A stretch of DNA of 6,379 nucleotides from an uncultured Ellagibacter sp. (GCF_934636505.1 NZ_CAKUAL010000093.1:1-6379); one strand, 5' to 3'; positions 1 to 6,221 are shown, numbered from the stretch's first letter. The notes: generated by a model not told the origin, from the sequence alone. Translations and numbers: made by a program.

Positions 1-475
1 AGGCGGTGCCGCCTCCCCACAGAAGGCGCCCCGTGAGGGTGTAGCGCCAGGTGAGGTCGTAGATGGGACGCGTCGGGCCGGTGAACATCGACGCCATCTT
101 GTCGCCGTTCATGCGCATGCGGCCGAAGTCGAGCACGTCGAGCACCTCGACGTTCAGGTCCTTAGGGCAGGGGACGCCATCGCGAAGGGACGGGTCGTCG
201 CGCAAAAGCTCGAGCGCCTGTGCGACGGCGTTCGCCGCGCTGCGATGGCCCGAGCCGACCGAGGCGTGCATCACGATAACCGTCGGGCGCGCCGCGTCGT
301 CGGGGGTGCTGGCCCCGGGCTGCTGCTCAGGCGCATCGTCGGGGGTGCCCTCGCTTGTGGCGGCAAGCACCTGCTCAGGAGCATCTTTGCGCGCAACCCC
401 CGATGCCCCTTCGGGCGTGGTAGGCTGCTGCGCGAGCTCGTTGTCCATTTCGCCAGTGTGTTCCATAGCTTCCAT
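1..475 (-). CDS. MGDG synthase/UgtP-like glycosyltransferase, N-terminal part (cut by left edge)
   Basis: Reading leftward from an ATG at 475-473 gives 158 uninterrupted residues that run off the window. Residues 1-63 are acidic, Ala/Pro-rich and probably disordered, with DAPEQ at 31-35 and 47-51 and TPDDA at 44-48 (TPDDAPEQ) and 57-61. A Rossmann-like strand and glycine/histidine loop follow (VIVMHASVGSGHRSAANAV, 66-84), then a second strand (VEVLDVLDF, 109-117). HASVGSGHRSAA is the hallmark of the N-terminal domain of MGDG synthases and UgtP-type processive diacylglycerol glucosyltransferases (GT28), which transfer a sugar from a nucleotide donor to diacylglycerol at the inner membrane face. 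The donor-binding C-terminal domain is outside the window, so substrate is unknown. No strong ribosome site precedes the ATG; Met4 (466-464) and Met10 (448-446) are alternative starts. It probably shares a transcript with the GtrA gene 15 bases upstream and lies in the same reading frame. Confidence 0.85.
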   Translation of the reverse strand, partial: MEAMEHTGEMDNELAQQPTTPEGASGVARKDAPEQVLAATSEGTPDDAPEQQPGASTPDDAARPTVIVMHASVGSGHRSAANAVAQALELLRDDPSLRDGVPCPKDLNVEVLDVLDFGRMRMNGDKMASMFTGPTRPIYDLTWRYTLTGRLLWGGGTA

Positions 476-490
476 CGTAAACGCTGTGGC

Positions 491-907
491 CTAGCTCTCG
501 CTCGGCGTTTCGGCAGGCGCGTCTCCGCCGTCGAGGAAGATCTTCCGCGTGACGAAGTTCCACACCATGACGATGAACGTGGCGCCGATCTTGGTGATGA
601 GGTAGTGGATATGCGCGAGCTCGACGCCTGCCCACATGCAGAGGTTGTTGATGATAAGGCCGATCACCGACAAGGTCACGAAGATGATGAACTCGCGGCG
701 CCGGCTCATCCCCTCTTTATGGGTGAAGACGTAGCGCATCGAGGCCAGGTAGTTGAAGATGACGGACGCGGTGAAAGAAATCGTGGCGCTCACCAGGTAG
801 TTCACACCGAAGACTTCCGTCAAAAGCGCGAGCAGGCCGTAGTCGATGATGAACGCGATCACGCCGACGACGCCGAATTTCATAAGCTGTGCGATAAGTT
901 TCTTCAC
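491..907 (-). CDS. GtrA-family membrane protein (putative lipid-linked sugar translocation)
   Basis: This 138-residue protein has four hydrophobic segments (about 10-30, 36-56, 71-93, 99-121), the normal size and topology of the GtrA/DPMS family. The family core motif is clear: FNYLASMRYVF at 51-61 after the second segment, and WNFVTRKIF near the end of the fourth (116-124). Family members are thought to assist flipping or use of polyprenol-phosphate-linked sugars made by a partner family 2 glycosyltransferase; such a partner starts 267 bases away on the other strand. The start is GTG at 907-905 (MKKLIAQLMKFG), matching usual GtrA N termini; an AAAGG lies rather far upstream (11-12 bases), so initiation may be weak. 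After the last membrane segment comes a short polar tail (DGGDAPAETPSES). The TAG stop (493-491) is in frame with the next gene. Family call is secure; the exact lipid-linked sugar cannot be told. Confidence 0.93.
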   Translation of the reverse strand: MKKLIAQLMKFGVVGVIAFIIDYGLLALLTEVFGVNYLVSATISFTASVIFNYLASMRYVFTHKEGMSRRREFIIFVTLSVIGLIINNLCMWAGVELAHIHYLITKIGATFIVMVWNFVTRKIFLDGGDAPAETPSES

Positions 908-1066
908 AATACCCGAGTGCCTTTCGAACGCGCGTCTTAAGCGTGCGCCCCGTATGCGGTCCTAATAAGCGCGCCCCAATCACGCGCGCAGGCGGTTTCA
1001 ACCCGCGTGAACTCTATCACAGCAAGCTGCTCGCGGCGCGTTCTCCTCTGATTCCCTGTTTTTCCC

Positions 1067-1094
1067 TTGACGTCGTGCCGGTTCGGGCTTTCAT
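1067..1094 (+). promoter_or_regulatory. Candidate promoter of the family 2 glycosyltransferase
   Basis: TTGACG at 1067-1072 matches the -35 consensus at five of six bases. TTTCAT at 1089-1094 is a four-of-six -10 match after a 16-base spacer. This would start RNA near 1101 and give a leader of roughly 75 bases. The -10 is poor, so the call rests mostly on the -35 and on position. TAGCAT at 1099-1104 is an alternative -10 but lies too far away. Confidence 0.35.
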
Positions 1095-1161
1095 CCCCTA
1101 GCATTCACTGGTTAGAAGTTTCGAGTTGCGCGCTGCGGCGCGGCTGATTGCACATATTTGC

Positions 1162-1167
1162 GAGGAG
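1162..1167 (+). promoter_or_regulatory. Ribosome binding site that fixes the start at 1175
   Basis: GAGGAG lies seven bases before the ATG at 1175. An upstream in-frame TTG at 1148 would add nine residues, but this strong site then falls inside the coding region and the TTG has no comparable site, so 1175 is preferred. Confidence 0.8.
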
Positions 1168-1174
1168 CACCTAC

Positions 1175-2161
1175 ATGAGCCTTGAGGCTGCCGATAACAC
1201 CACCGATCGCACGGGGAAGCCCTCCGTCGCCGTCATCATTCCCTGCTACAACGAAGCGCTCACCATCGCGAAGGTGGTCGACGACTTCAAGCGCGTCTTG
1301 CCCGACGCCTCGATCTACGTCTACGACAACAACTCCACCGACGGCACGGGCGACATCGCGCGCGAGCACGGTGCGCAGGTCCGCGTCGAGCGCCGCCAGG
1401 GGAAGGGCAACGTTGTGCGCCAGATGATGCGCGACATCGATGCCGACTATTACATCATGGTCGACGGCGACGACACCTATCCCGCCGAGGCCGCGCCCGA
1501 GCTTTTGGCGCCGCTTATGAACGACGAGGCTGACATGGTGGTGGGAGATCGCCTGTCGAACGGCACCTACGGCGAGGAAAACGACCGCGCTTTCCACGGC
1601 TTCGGCAACAATCTCGTCCGCTTCCTCATCAAGGCCATCTACGGGTTCGAGTTCTCCGACGTCATGACGGGGTATCGCGCCTACAACGAGGTGTTCGCGA
1701 AGTCGATGCCGGTGCTCTCGCCGGGATTCGAGATCGAGACGGAGCTGTCGATCCACGCGGTCGACAAGCGATGGCGCATCGCTGAGGTTCCTATCGATTA
1801 TCGCGACCGTCCCGAAGGGTCCGAAAGCAAGCTCAACACATTCTCCGACGGCATGAAGGTGCTCATGATGATTCTCTCGCTGTTCAAAGATTACCGCCCG
1901 CTCGCGCTCTTCTCGCTTCTGGGTCTTCTGCTGTGCGTGGTCGGCCTTCTGTTCGGCGTGCCCGTGATCTGGGAGTTTGCCCATACGGGACTCGTCCCGA
2001 AGATGCCGAGCGCGCTTTTGGCCGTGGCGTTCATATTCTTGGGAATGCTGTCGTTCTCGTGCGGCCTGATCTTAGACACGGTGGTGAAGGGGACGCGCAA
2101 GCAATACGAGCTCGAGGTCACGCGCATCTACGAGGAGTGCGGCAAGACCACGCACGCATAG
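1175..2161 (+). CDS. Family 2 glycosyltransferase, polyprenol-phosphate (DPM1/GtrB-like) type
   Basis: The 328-residue product has a cytoplasmic GT-A domain (about 15-235) and two C-terminal membrane segments (about 242-266 and 279-301). The domain opens with SVAVIIPCYNEALTI (17-31), has the nucleotide-binding loop YDNNSTDGT (50-57), the metal-binding DGDDTYP (97-103), GFEIETELSI (184-193) and DRPEGSESKL (211-220), the last typical of dolichol/undecaprenyl-phosphate sugar transferases. Such enzymes move a hexose from a nucleotide sugar to a polyprenyl phosphate, and the lipid-linked sugar then feeds envelope glycosylation. The divergently placed GtrA gene is the classical partner, which supports this role. 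The donor sugar cannot be read from sequence. The start at 1175 is chosen from the GAGGAG site; the stop is TAG at 2159-2161. No GtrC-like large membrane transferase is in view, so the final acceptor is unknown. Confidence 0.93.
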   Translation: MSLEAADNTTDRTGKPSVAVIIPCYNEALTIAKVVDDFKRVLPDASIYVYDNNSTDGTGDIAREHGAQVRVERRQGKGNVVRQMMRDIDADYYIMVDGDDTYPAEAAPELLAPLMNDEADMVVGDRLSNGTYGEENDRAFHGFGNNLVRFLIKAIYGFEFSDVMTGYRAYNEVFAKSMPVLSPGFEIETELSIHAVDKRWRIAEVPIDYRDRPEGSESKLNTFSDGMKVLMMILSLFKDYRPLALFSLLGLLLCVVGLLFGVPVIWEFAHTGLVPKMPSALLAVAFIFLGMLSFSCGLILDTVVKGTRKQYELEVTRIYEECGKTTHA

Positions 2162-2308
2162 CTGCGGAATAAGGTGGTGGTGCCGCTGCGCCCGCTAGGC
2201 GAGTCCTTGCCGCGCGCGCAGCCTTGGGTTGCGACGTCGGGCGTGCCCCCTCATATGTGATTGCGGGCGAACTGCGGCTTTCCGACCAGGTGTTTTGTGC
2301 CGCCTAAG
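2162..2308. other. Intergenic, GC-rich, no gene seen
   Basis: This stretch after the glycosyltransferase stop has no supported ORF on either strand. The only structure I find is a weak hairpin (2217-2223 with 2227-2233, seven pairs including one G-U, three-base loop) with no T-run after it. There is no clear intrinsic terminator for the upstream gene, so transcription may end by Rho or continue toward the ABC gene. Confidence 0.5.
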
Positions 2309-2342
2309 TAATCTTTTCGCCATTCTCTCCCTAAAAAGTATC

Positions 2343-2370
2343 TCTTGGGTTACCATTAACCAGATATAAC
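2343..2370 (+). promoter_or_regulatory. Candidate promoter of the fused ABC transporter gene
   Basis: TATAAC at 2365-2370 is a good -10 (five of six) inside an AT-rich island (about 2309-2395) that stands out from the surrounding DNA. The -35 is poor: TCTTGG (2343-2348) or CTCTTG (2342-2347) at 16-17 bases. A poor -35 with a symmetric site inside the spacer would suit regulation by a DNA-binding protein. The leader would be about 28 bases to the GTG at 2405, which has GGGGA at 2396-2400 as its ribosome site. Confidence 0.45.
2348..2361. repeat. Inverted repeat, candidate operator in the ABC gene promoter
   Basis: GGTTA-CCAT-TAACC is a perfect five-base inverted repeat with a four-base centre. 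It lies between the putative -35 and -10. The TAAC half recurs downstream at 2367-2370 (in TATAAC) and 2375-2378 (in TTTTTAAC), giving a cluster of similar half-sites. The position suits a repressor or activator site; no regulator gene is in the window, so its nature is open. Confidence 0.45.
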
Positions 2371-2404
2371 TTTTTAACTTCATACAAGTGAAAACGGGGA
2401 AGAC

Positions 2405-5400
2405 GTGTTCGATAAACGTTTGCTTTCGATGGTGCCGGGCGCCGTCAAATTCATCGTCGCTGACGTGGCGTTCCAGTGGGTGGCCCTTGCGTGCAACATC
2501 GCGCTGTTCATGGTGATCGGCCTGTTCTTGCAGGCGACGCTCGAGGGCACGGCGGACGCGGGCATGGCGATCGGCGTGCTCGGGGCATCGGCGGCGGCGA
2601 TCGTGGTGCGCATGGCGTGTCAGACGGCGGCGCAGCGCATGGGCCGCAAGGCCGCTTCCTGCGCGAAATGCTCCATTCGCCAGCAGGTCTACGACAAGCT
2701 CGCAGCGCTCGGGCCCGCCTACAGCGAGACCGTGGCGACCGCCGTCGCCGTGCAGGTGAGCGTCGAGGGGACCGAGCAGCTCGAGAGCTACTTCGGCCAG
2801 TATCTGCCGCAGCTCTTCTACGCCCTGCTCGCGCCTCTGACGCTTTTCGTGGCGCTTTCGCCCCTGTCGCTTCCCGCCGCTGTGGCGCTGCTCGTGTGCG
2901 TGCCGCTCATCCCCGCATCCATCGTCTGCGTGCAGAAGATCGCGCGCCGCACCATGCGCAATTACTGGGGCAGCTACACCGATCTGGGCAGCATGTTCCT
3001 CGAAGCGATCCAGGGGCTTACGACCCTTAAGATCTATTCCGCCGACGCGCGCAAGCACGAGGAGATGAACGGGGCGGCCGAGAGCTTCCGCAGGGCGACG
3101 ATGCGCCTGCTCACGATGCAGTTGAACTCGATCACCGTCATGGACCTCTTCGCGTTCGGCGGCGCGGCGGTGGGAATGATCGCCGTGCTGTGGCAGTTCT
3201 CGTGCGGCGCGGCGACGTTCGCTGCGGCCTTCTCCATCGTGTTTCTGTCGAGCGAGTTCTTCATCCCCATGCGCACGCTGGGCTCGTTCTTCCACACGGC
3301 CATGGGCGGCATGGCGGCGGCGGAGAAAATGTATGCGATCCTCGATGCGCCGCTGCCCGTTGACGGTGCACGCGAGGTCGATCCGCGCGATGCGGGCGTG
3401 GAATGCCGCGGTGTCGGGTACTCCTACGACGGGAAGCGCCAGGTGCTTGAGGGGGTCGATTTCTCGGCGCCGCGTGGCAGCTTCATCGGCGTGACGGGCG
3501 AGAGCGGCTCGGGCAAGTCGACGCTCGCGGGCATTTTGTCGGGCGCGAATGCGCGCTATGCGGGAGAGGTCAGTATCGGCGGGGTCGATTTGCGCGACAT
3601 CTCGGTCGAGTCGCTGCGCAAGACCGTCACTACGGTGCCGTTCTCAAGCTACGTGTTCAAGGGGACGCTGCGAGCGAACCTGCTGCTCGCCAAGCCCGAT
3701 GCGAGCGACGACGAGCTGTGGGGCGCCCTCGCGAAGTGCCGGTTGGCGGGCTTCGTGCGCGAATCGGGCGGTCTCGATATGGAGATCGCGGCAGAGGGCG
3801 CGAACCTCTCGGGTGGTCAGCGCCAGCGCCTGGCGTTCGCCCGGGCCCTGCTGCACGATTCGCCCATCTACATCTTCGACGAGGCTACGAGCAATATCGA
3901 CGCCGAAAGCGAGGCCGCTATCATCTCTGCCGCGCGCGAGCTTGCGGGCAGCCACACGGTCATCATGATCTCGCATCGTTTGTCGGCCATCGAGCATGCC
4001 GATGAGATTTATGTCCTTGAGCAGGGAAAACTTGTGGAGCATGGAACGCATTCCCAACTGCTTGCGCGCGGGTGCGCCTACGCGCGATTGTGGGAGAGCC
4101 AGTCGCAGTTGGAGGCGTTCGCGCAGGGCGACGGGGAAGCGGCCTCGGGCGAGACGGCGATCCCGGGCGCGAGCGCGGCCCTGGGTGAGGGCGCGACCCT
4201 GGGCGCGGGCGCCCCGGAGCCGCCTTACGAAGCCGACGAGCCGGTGCAGCCTGCGGGTGACGCCCGCCGCGGGAAAGCGGGCGCCGCAGCACCGCGCCGC
4301 CGCTCCAATTTCTCCATCATGGCGCGGCTTGTGGGGCTCACGCGCCCGCTTCTTCCCGTGATGGCGCTCGCCATCGTGCTGGGTGTGCTCGGCTTCCTCG
4401 CGGCGATCTTCCTCACCGTGTTCGCAGCGTACGGCCTACTCAATGCAGCGGGCTCGTGGGGCGTTGTCCCTTTGGGCGCGGCGTGCGCGCTCGTGGTCGT
4501 GTGCGGCGTGGTCCGCGGGCCGCTTCGCTATGGCGAGCAGCTGTGCAACCACTACCTGGCGTTCAAAATCCTCGCGCTAGTGCGCGACAAGGTGTTCGGC
4601 AAGATGCGCACGCTTGCGCCGGCCAAGCTCGAAGGCCGCGACAAGGGCGACCTTGTGTCACTGCTCACGGGCGACATCGAGCTTCTCGAGGTGTTCTACG
4701 CGCACACACTTTCGCCCGCAGCGATCGCCCTTATCGTGTCGGTCGTCATGGTGGCGTTCACGGCAACGCTCTCGCCGCTTTTGGCCGCCTACGCCGCCTT
4801 CTCCTACGCGGTCGTGGGCATTGCGGTGCCGTGGATTTCGTCGAAGGCGAGCGGCACGGGCGGGCGCGAGGTGCGCGACGCCATCGGTTCCATGAACGCG
4901 TTCGTGCTCGACAGCCTGCGCGGCCTGCGCGAAACGCTGCAGTTCGGGCGCGCCGGCGATCGCGCGCTCGAGCTGGCCTGCCGCATGAGCGACCTCGCCA
5001 AGGTGGAAGGCCGCTTGAAGGATCGCACGGCGGTGGCCATGGCGGCGACGGGTGCGGTGGTGCTCGCTCTTGATATGGGCATGCTGCTTGCGGCGATGCA
5101 CCTGGCGAACAGCGGGGTTGTCGCCTTCGGCCCAGCAGCGATCGCGTGCGCGGCGCTCATGTCATCGTTCGGCCCGGTCATCGCCGTGGCGAACCTGGGT
5201 TCGACGCTGCAGCAGACGCTCGCATCGGGCGCCCGCGTGCTCGACGTGCTCGACGAGAGCCCGCAGACCGTAGAGATTGAAGACGGCGTCTCGCTCGACG
5301 GGTTTTACGGCGCCGCGGCGAGCCATGTCGACTTCTCGTACGGCGATGCGTGCGTGCTCTCCGATGTCGAGCTGAGCATTCAGCCAGGTCAGGTGGTTCG

Positions 5401-5953
5401 CATCGCGGGACGCTCGGGATCGGGGAAGTCGACCCTGCTCAAGCTGTTCATGCGCTTCTGGGACGTGAGCAGCGGCGCTATCGAGGTGTCGGGGCGCGAC
5501 GTTCGCCGCGTGGCCACCGCGAGCCTGCGCCAGGTAGAAGGCTTCATGACGCAGGAGACGCACCTGTTCGCGGGCACCGTGCGCGACAATCTTGCCTTCG
5601 CGAAGCCGGGAGCGAGCGATGCGGAAATCATGGCCGCATGCGAGAAGGCCTCCATCGCCGACTTCGTTCGCAGGCTTCCTGCGGGCCTCGATACCCAGGT
5701 GGGCGAGCTTGGCGACGCGCTTTCGGGCGGCGAGCGCCAGCGACTGGGACTTGCGCGCGTGTTTTTGGACGACGCGCCCTTCGTGCTGCTCGACGAGCCC
5801 ACGAGCAACTTGGATGCCTTAAACGAGGCCGCCGTGCTGCGGGCGCTCGCCGACAATCGGGCGGGGAAGACGGTGCTGCTCGTAAGCCATCGTCCGAGCG
5901 CCGCCGCCATCGCCGATGCGACCTACTCGGTCGAGCACGGCCGGGTGTCGTAG
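2405..5953 (+). CDS. cydDC: Fused CydD-CydC-type ABC exporter (two membrane domains and two ATPases in one chain)
   Basis: The 1182-residue product is a complete ABC exporter in one polypeptide. Half 1: membrane domain about 15-300, with the CydD-like stretches YLPQLFYALLAPL (133-145) and EFFIPMRTLGSFFHTAMGG (284-302), then an ATPase about 330-560: Walker A GESGSGKST (365-373), signature LSGGQ (468-472), Walker B IYIFDE (488-493), H-loop His524. A polar linker covers about 571-634. Half 2: membrane domain about 645-935 with CydC-like RYGEQ (708-712), then an ATPase about 970-1182: GRSGSGKST (1002-1010), Q-loop Gln1050, LSGGE (1106-1110), VLLDE (1127-1131), His1162. CydDC of other bacteria exports cysteine and glutathione and is needed for cytochrome bd assembly; fused forms are known in some actinobacteria. 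Oddities are Phe413 where ATPase 1 should have its Q-loop Gln, and C86-A-K-C89. No cydAB is in view, so a related export role is possible. GTG start chosen from GGGGA at 2396-2400 and the CydD-like MFDKRLL N terminus. Confidence 0.85.
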   Translation: MFDKRLLSMVPGAVKFIVADVAFQWVALACNIALFMVIGLFLQATLEGTADAGMAIGVLGASAAAIVVRMACQTAAQRMGRKAASCAKCSIRQQVYDKLAALGPAYSETVATAVAVQVSVEGTEQLESYFGQYLPQLFYALLAPLTLFVALSPLSLPAAVALLVCVPLIPASIVCVQKIARRTMRNYWGSYTDLGSMFLEAIQGLTTLKIYSADARKHEEMNGAAESFRRATMRLLTMQLNSITVMDLFAFGGAAVGMIAVLWQFSCGAATFAAAFSIVFLSSEFFIPMRTLGSFFHTAMGGMAAAEKMYAILDAPLPVDGAREVDPRDAGVECRGVGYSYDGKRQVLEGVDFSAPRGSFIGVTGESGSGKSTLAGILSGANARYAGEVSIGGVDLRDISVESLRKTVTTVPFSSYVFKGTLRANLLLAKPDASDDELWGALAKCRLAGFVRESGGLDMEIAAEGANLSGGQRQRLAFARALLHDSPIYIFDEATSNIDAESEAAIISAARELAGSHTVIMISHRLSAIEHADEIYVLEQGKLVEHGTHSQLLARGCAYARLWESQSQLEAFAQGDGEAASGETAIPGASAALGEGATLGAGAPEPPYEADEPVQPAGDARRGKAGAAAPRRRSNFSIMARLVGLTRPLLPVMALAIVLGVLGFLAAIFLTVFAAYGLLNAAGSWGVVPLGAACALVVVCGVVRGPLRYGEQLCNHYLAFKILALVRDKVFGKMRTLAPAKLEGRDKGDLVSLLTGDIELLEVFYAHTLSPAAIALIVSVVMVAFTATLSPLLAAYAAFSYAVVGIAVPWISSKASGTGGREVRDAIGSMNAFVLDSLRGLRETLQFGRAGDRALELACRMSDLAKVEGRLKDRTAVAMAATGAVVLALDMGMLLAAMHLANSGVVAFGPAAIACAALMSSFGPVIAVANLGSTLQQTLASGARVLDVLDESPQTVEIEDGVSLDGFYGAAASHVDFSYGDACVLSDVELSIQPGQVVRIAGRSGSGKSTLLKLFMRFWDVSSGAIEVSGRDVRRVATASLRQVEGFMTQETHLFAGTVRDNLAFAKPGASDAEIMAACEKASIADFVRRLPAGLDTQVGELGDALSGGERQRLGLARVFLDDAPFVLLDEPTSNLDALNEAAVLRALADNRAGKTVLLVSHRPSAAAIADATYSVEHGRVS
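4179..4212 (+). repeat. Short tandem repeat in the inter-domain linker
   Basis: Two 16-base units (4179-4194 and 4197-4212) match at 14 of 16 positions with an 18-base period, CCCTGGGTGAGGGCGC and CCCTGGGCGCGGGCGC. They encode part of an Ala/Gly-rich run (ALGEGATLGAGA) in the linker joining the two halves of the ABC protein. The 18-base period is a multiple of three, so copy-number change would keep the frame and only alter linker length. Confidence 0.7.
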
Positions 5954-5974
5954 TGCGAGGGAGAGCTGCGCCGC

Positions 5975-6045
5975 GGGGTAGATGGCGACGTGCGGGGAAG
6001 CGCTGCCTCACGGGGCTCGTGGGGAGGCGCTGCGCCCCGTGGGGC
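5975..6045 (+). repeat. G-tract repeats and long hairpin in the ABC gene trailer
   Basis: Between the ABC stop and the terminator lie five GGGG runs (5975-5978, 5994-5997, 6012-6015, 6021-6024, 6041-6044). Two imperfect 27-base-period copies start with GGGGAAGCGCTGC (5994) and GGGGAGGCGCTGC (6021). An inverted repeat pairs 6005-6016 with 6034-6045 (12 pairs, one G-U; core CACGGGGC/GCCCCGTG) around a 17-base loop. No T-run follows, so this is not by itself an intrinsic terminator. It could stabilise the 3' end of the transcript or slow polymerase; the function is inference. Confidence 0.55.
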
Positions 6046-6095
6046 TTGCAAGACTCGCGAGCGGGTGCTGCGGGCGCGACTATCCCTGCAATAAG

Positions 6096-6123
6096 AAACG
6101 CCAGGTCTTGCGGCCTGGCGTTT
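6096..6123. terminator. Bidirectional intrinsic terminator between the ABC gene and tRNA-Arg
   Basis: A perfect 10-base inverted repeat (AAACGCCAGG at 6096-6105, CCTGGCGTTT at 6114-6123) encloses an eight-base loop. On the plus strand it runs into TTTTC, ending the ABC transcript. On the minus strand it is followed by TTTCTTATT, ending the tRNA transcript, whose mature 3' end is only 11 bases before the stem. One element thus serves both convergent units. Confidence 0.88.
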
Positions 6124-6134
6124 TCACTTTACCC

Positions 6135-6210
6135 TGGTGCCCCTGGCAGGATTCGAACCTGTGGCTTTCTGCTCCGGAGGCAGACGCTCTATCCCCTGAG
6201 CTACAGGGGC
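6135..6210 (-). tRNA. tRNA-Arg (anticodon CCG)
   Basis: Reading leftward from 6210, 76 bases fold as a full cloverleaf including an encoded CCA: acceptor GCCCCTG/CAGGGGC (7 pairs), TA, D stem GCTC/GAGC with loop AGGGGATA, anticodon stem TCTGC/GCAGA with loop CTCCGGA, five-base variable loop, T loop TTCGAAT, discriminator A. The loop places CCG at 34-36, which reads the arginine codon CGG. The outer pair of the T stem (ACAGG/CCTGC) is an A-C mismatch, the only irregularity. It stands alone, transcribed toward the ABC gene. Confidence 0.96.
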
Positions 6211-6221
6211 ACAACCCAGGA

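Larger units (their letters stand above)
908..1174. promoter_or_regulatory. Divergent control region between GtrA and family 2 glycosyltransferase genes
   Basis: This 267-base stretch separates two head-to-head genes that probably act in one pathway, so it must hold promoters for both directions. No convincing ORF lies in it. Visible elements are an imperfect palindrome at 992-1006 (GCGGTTTCAACCCGC, 12 of 15 positions symmetric) on the GtrA side, a TTGACG-type promoter candidate on the plus strand, and a 5-bp GC stem with a four-base loop at 1129-1142 in the plus-strand leader. On the minus strand I see only weak matches, for example TTGGGG then CATACG 17 bases on (about 978-951). The palindrome could be an operator, but this is inference. 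Confidence 0.5.

Noticed and set aside
245..940. Plus-strand open frame of 231 codons
   Set aside because: It is antisense to the GtrA and UgtP-like genes, whose family motifs are clear, and its composition is that of a shadow frame.
1112..1984. Minus-strand open frame of 290 codons
   Set aside because: It is antisense to the well-supported family 2 glycosyltransferase and has no recognisable motif.
2217..2233. Hairpin after the family 2 glycosyltransferase as an intrinsic terminator
   Set aside because: The stem is short with one G-U pair and no T-run follows, so it does not meet the pattern.
2195..3295. Long minus-strand open frame (366 codons)
   Set aside because: It lies opposite the ABC gene, is dominated by His/Arg/Glu-rich low-complexity composition and shows no domain; it is a shadow of GC-rich coding DNA.
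6135..6210. tRNA gene as an integration site for a mobile element
   Set aside because: No duplicated tRNA 3' end, integrase or phage-like gene is visible on either side within the window.
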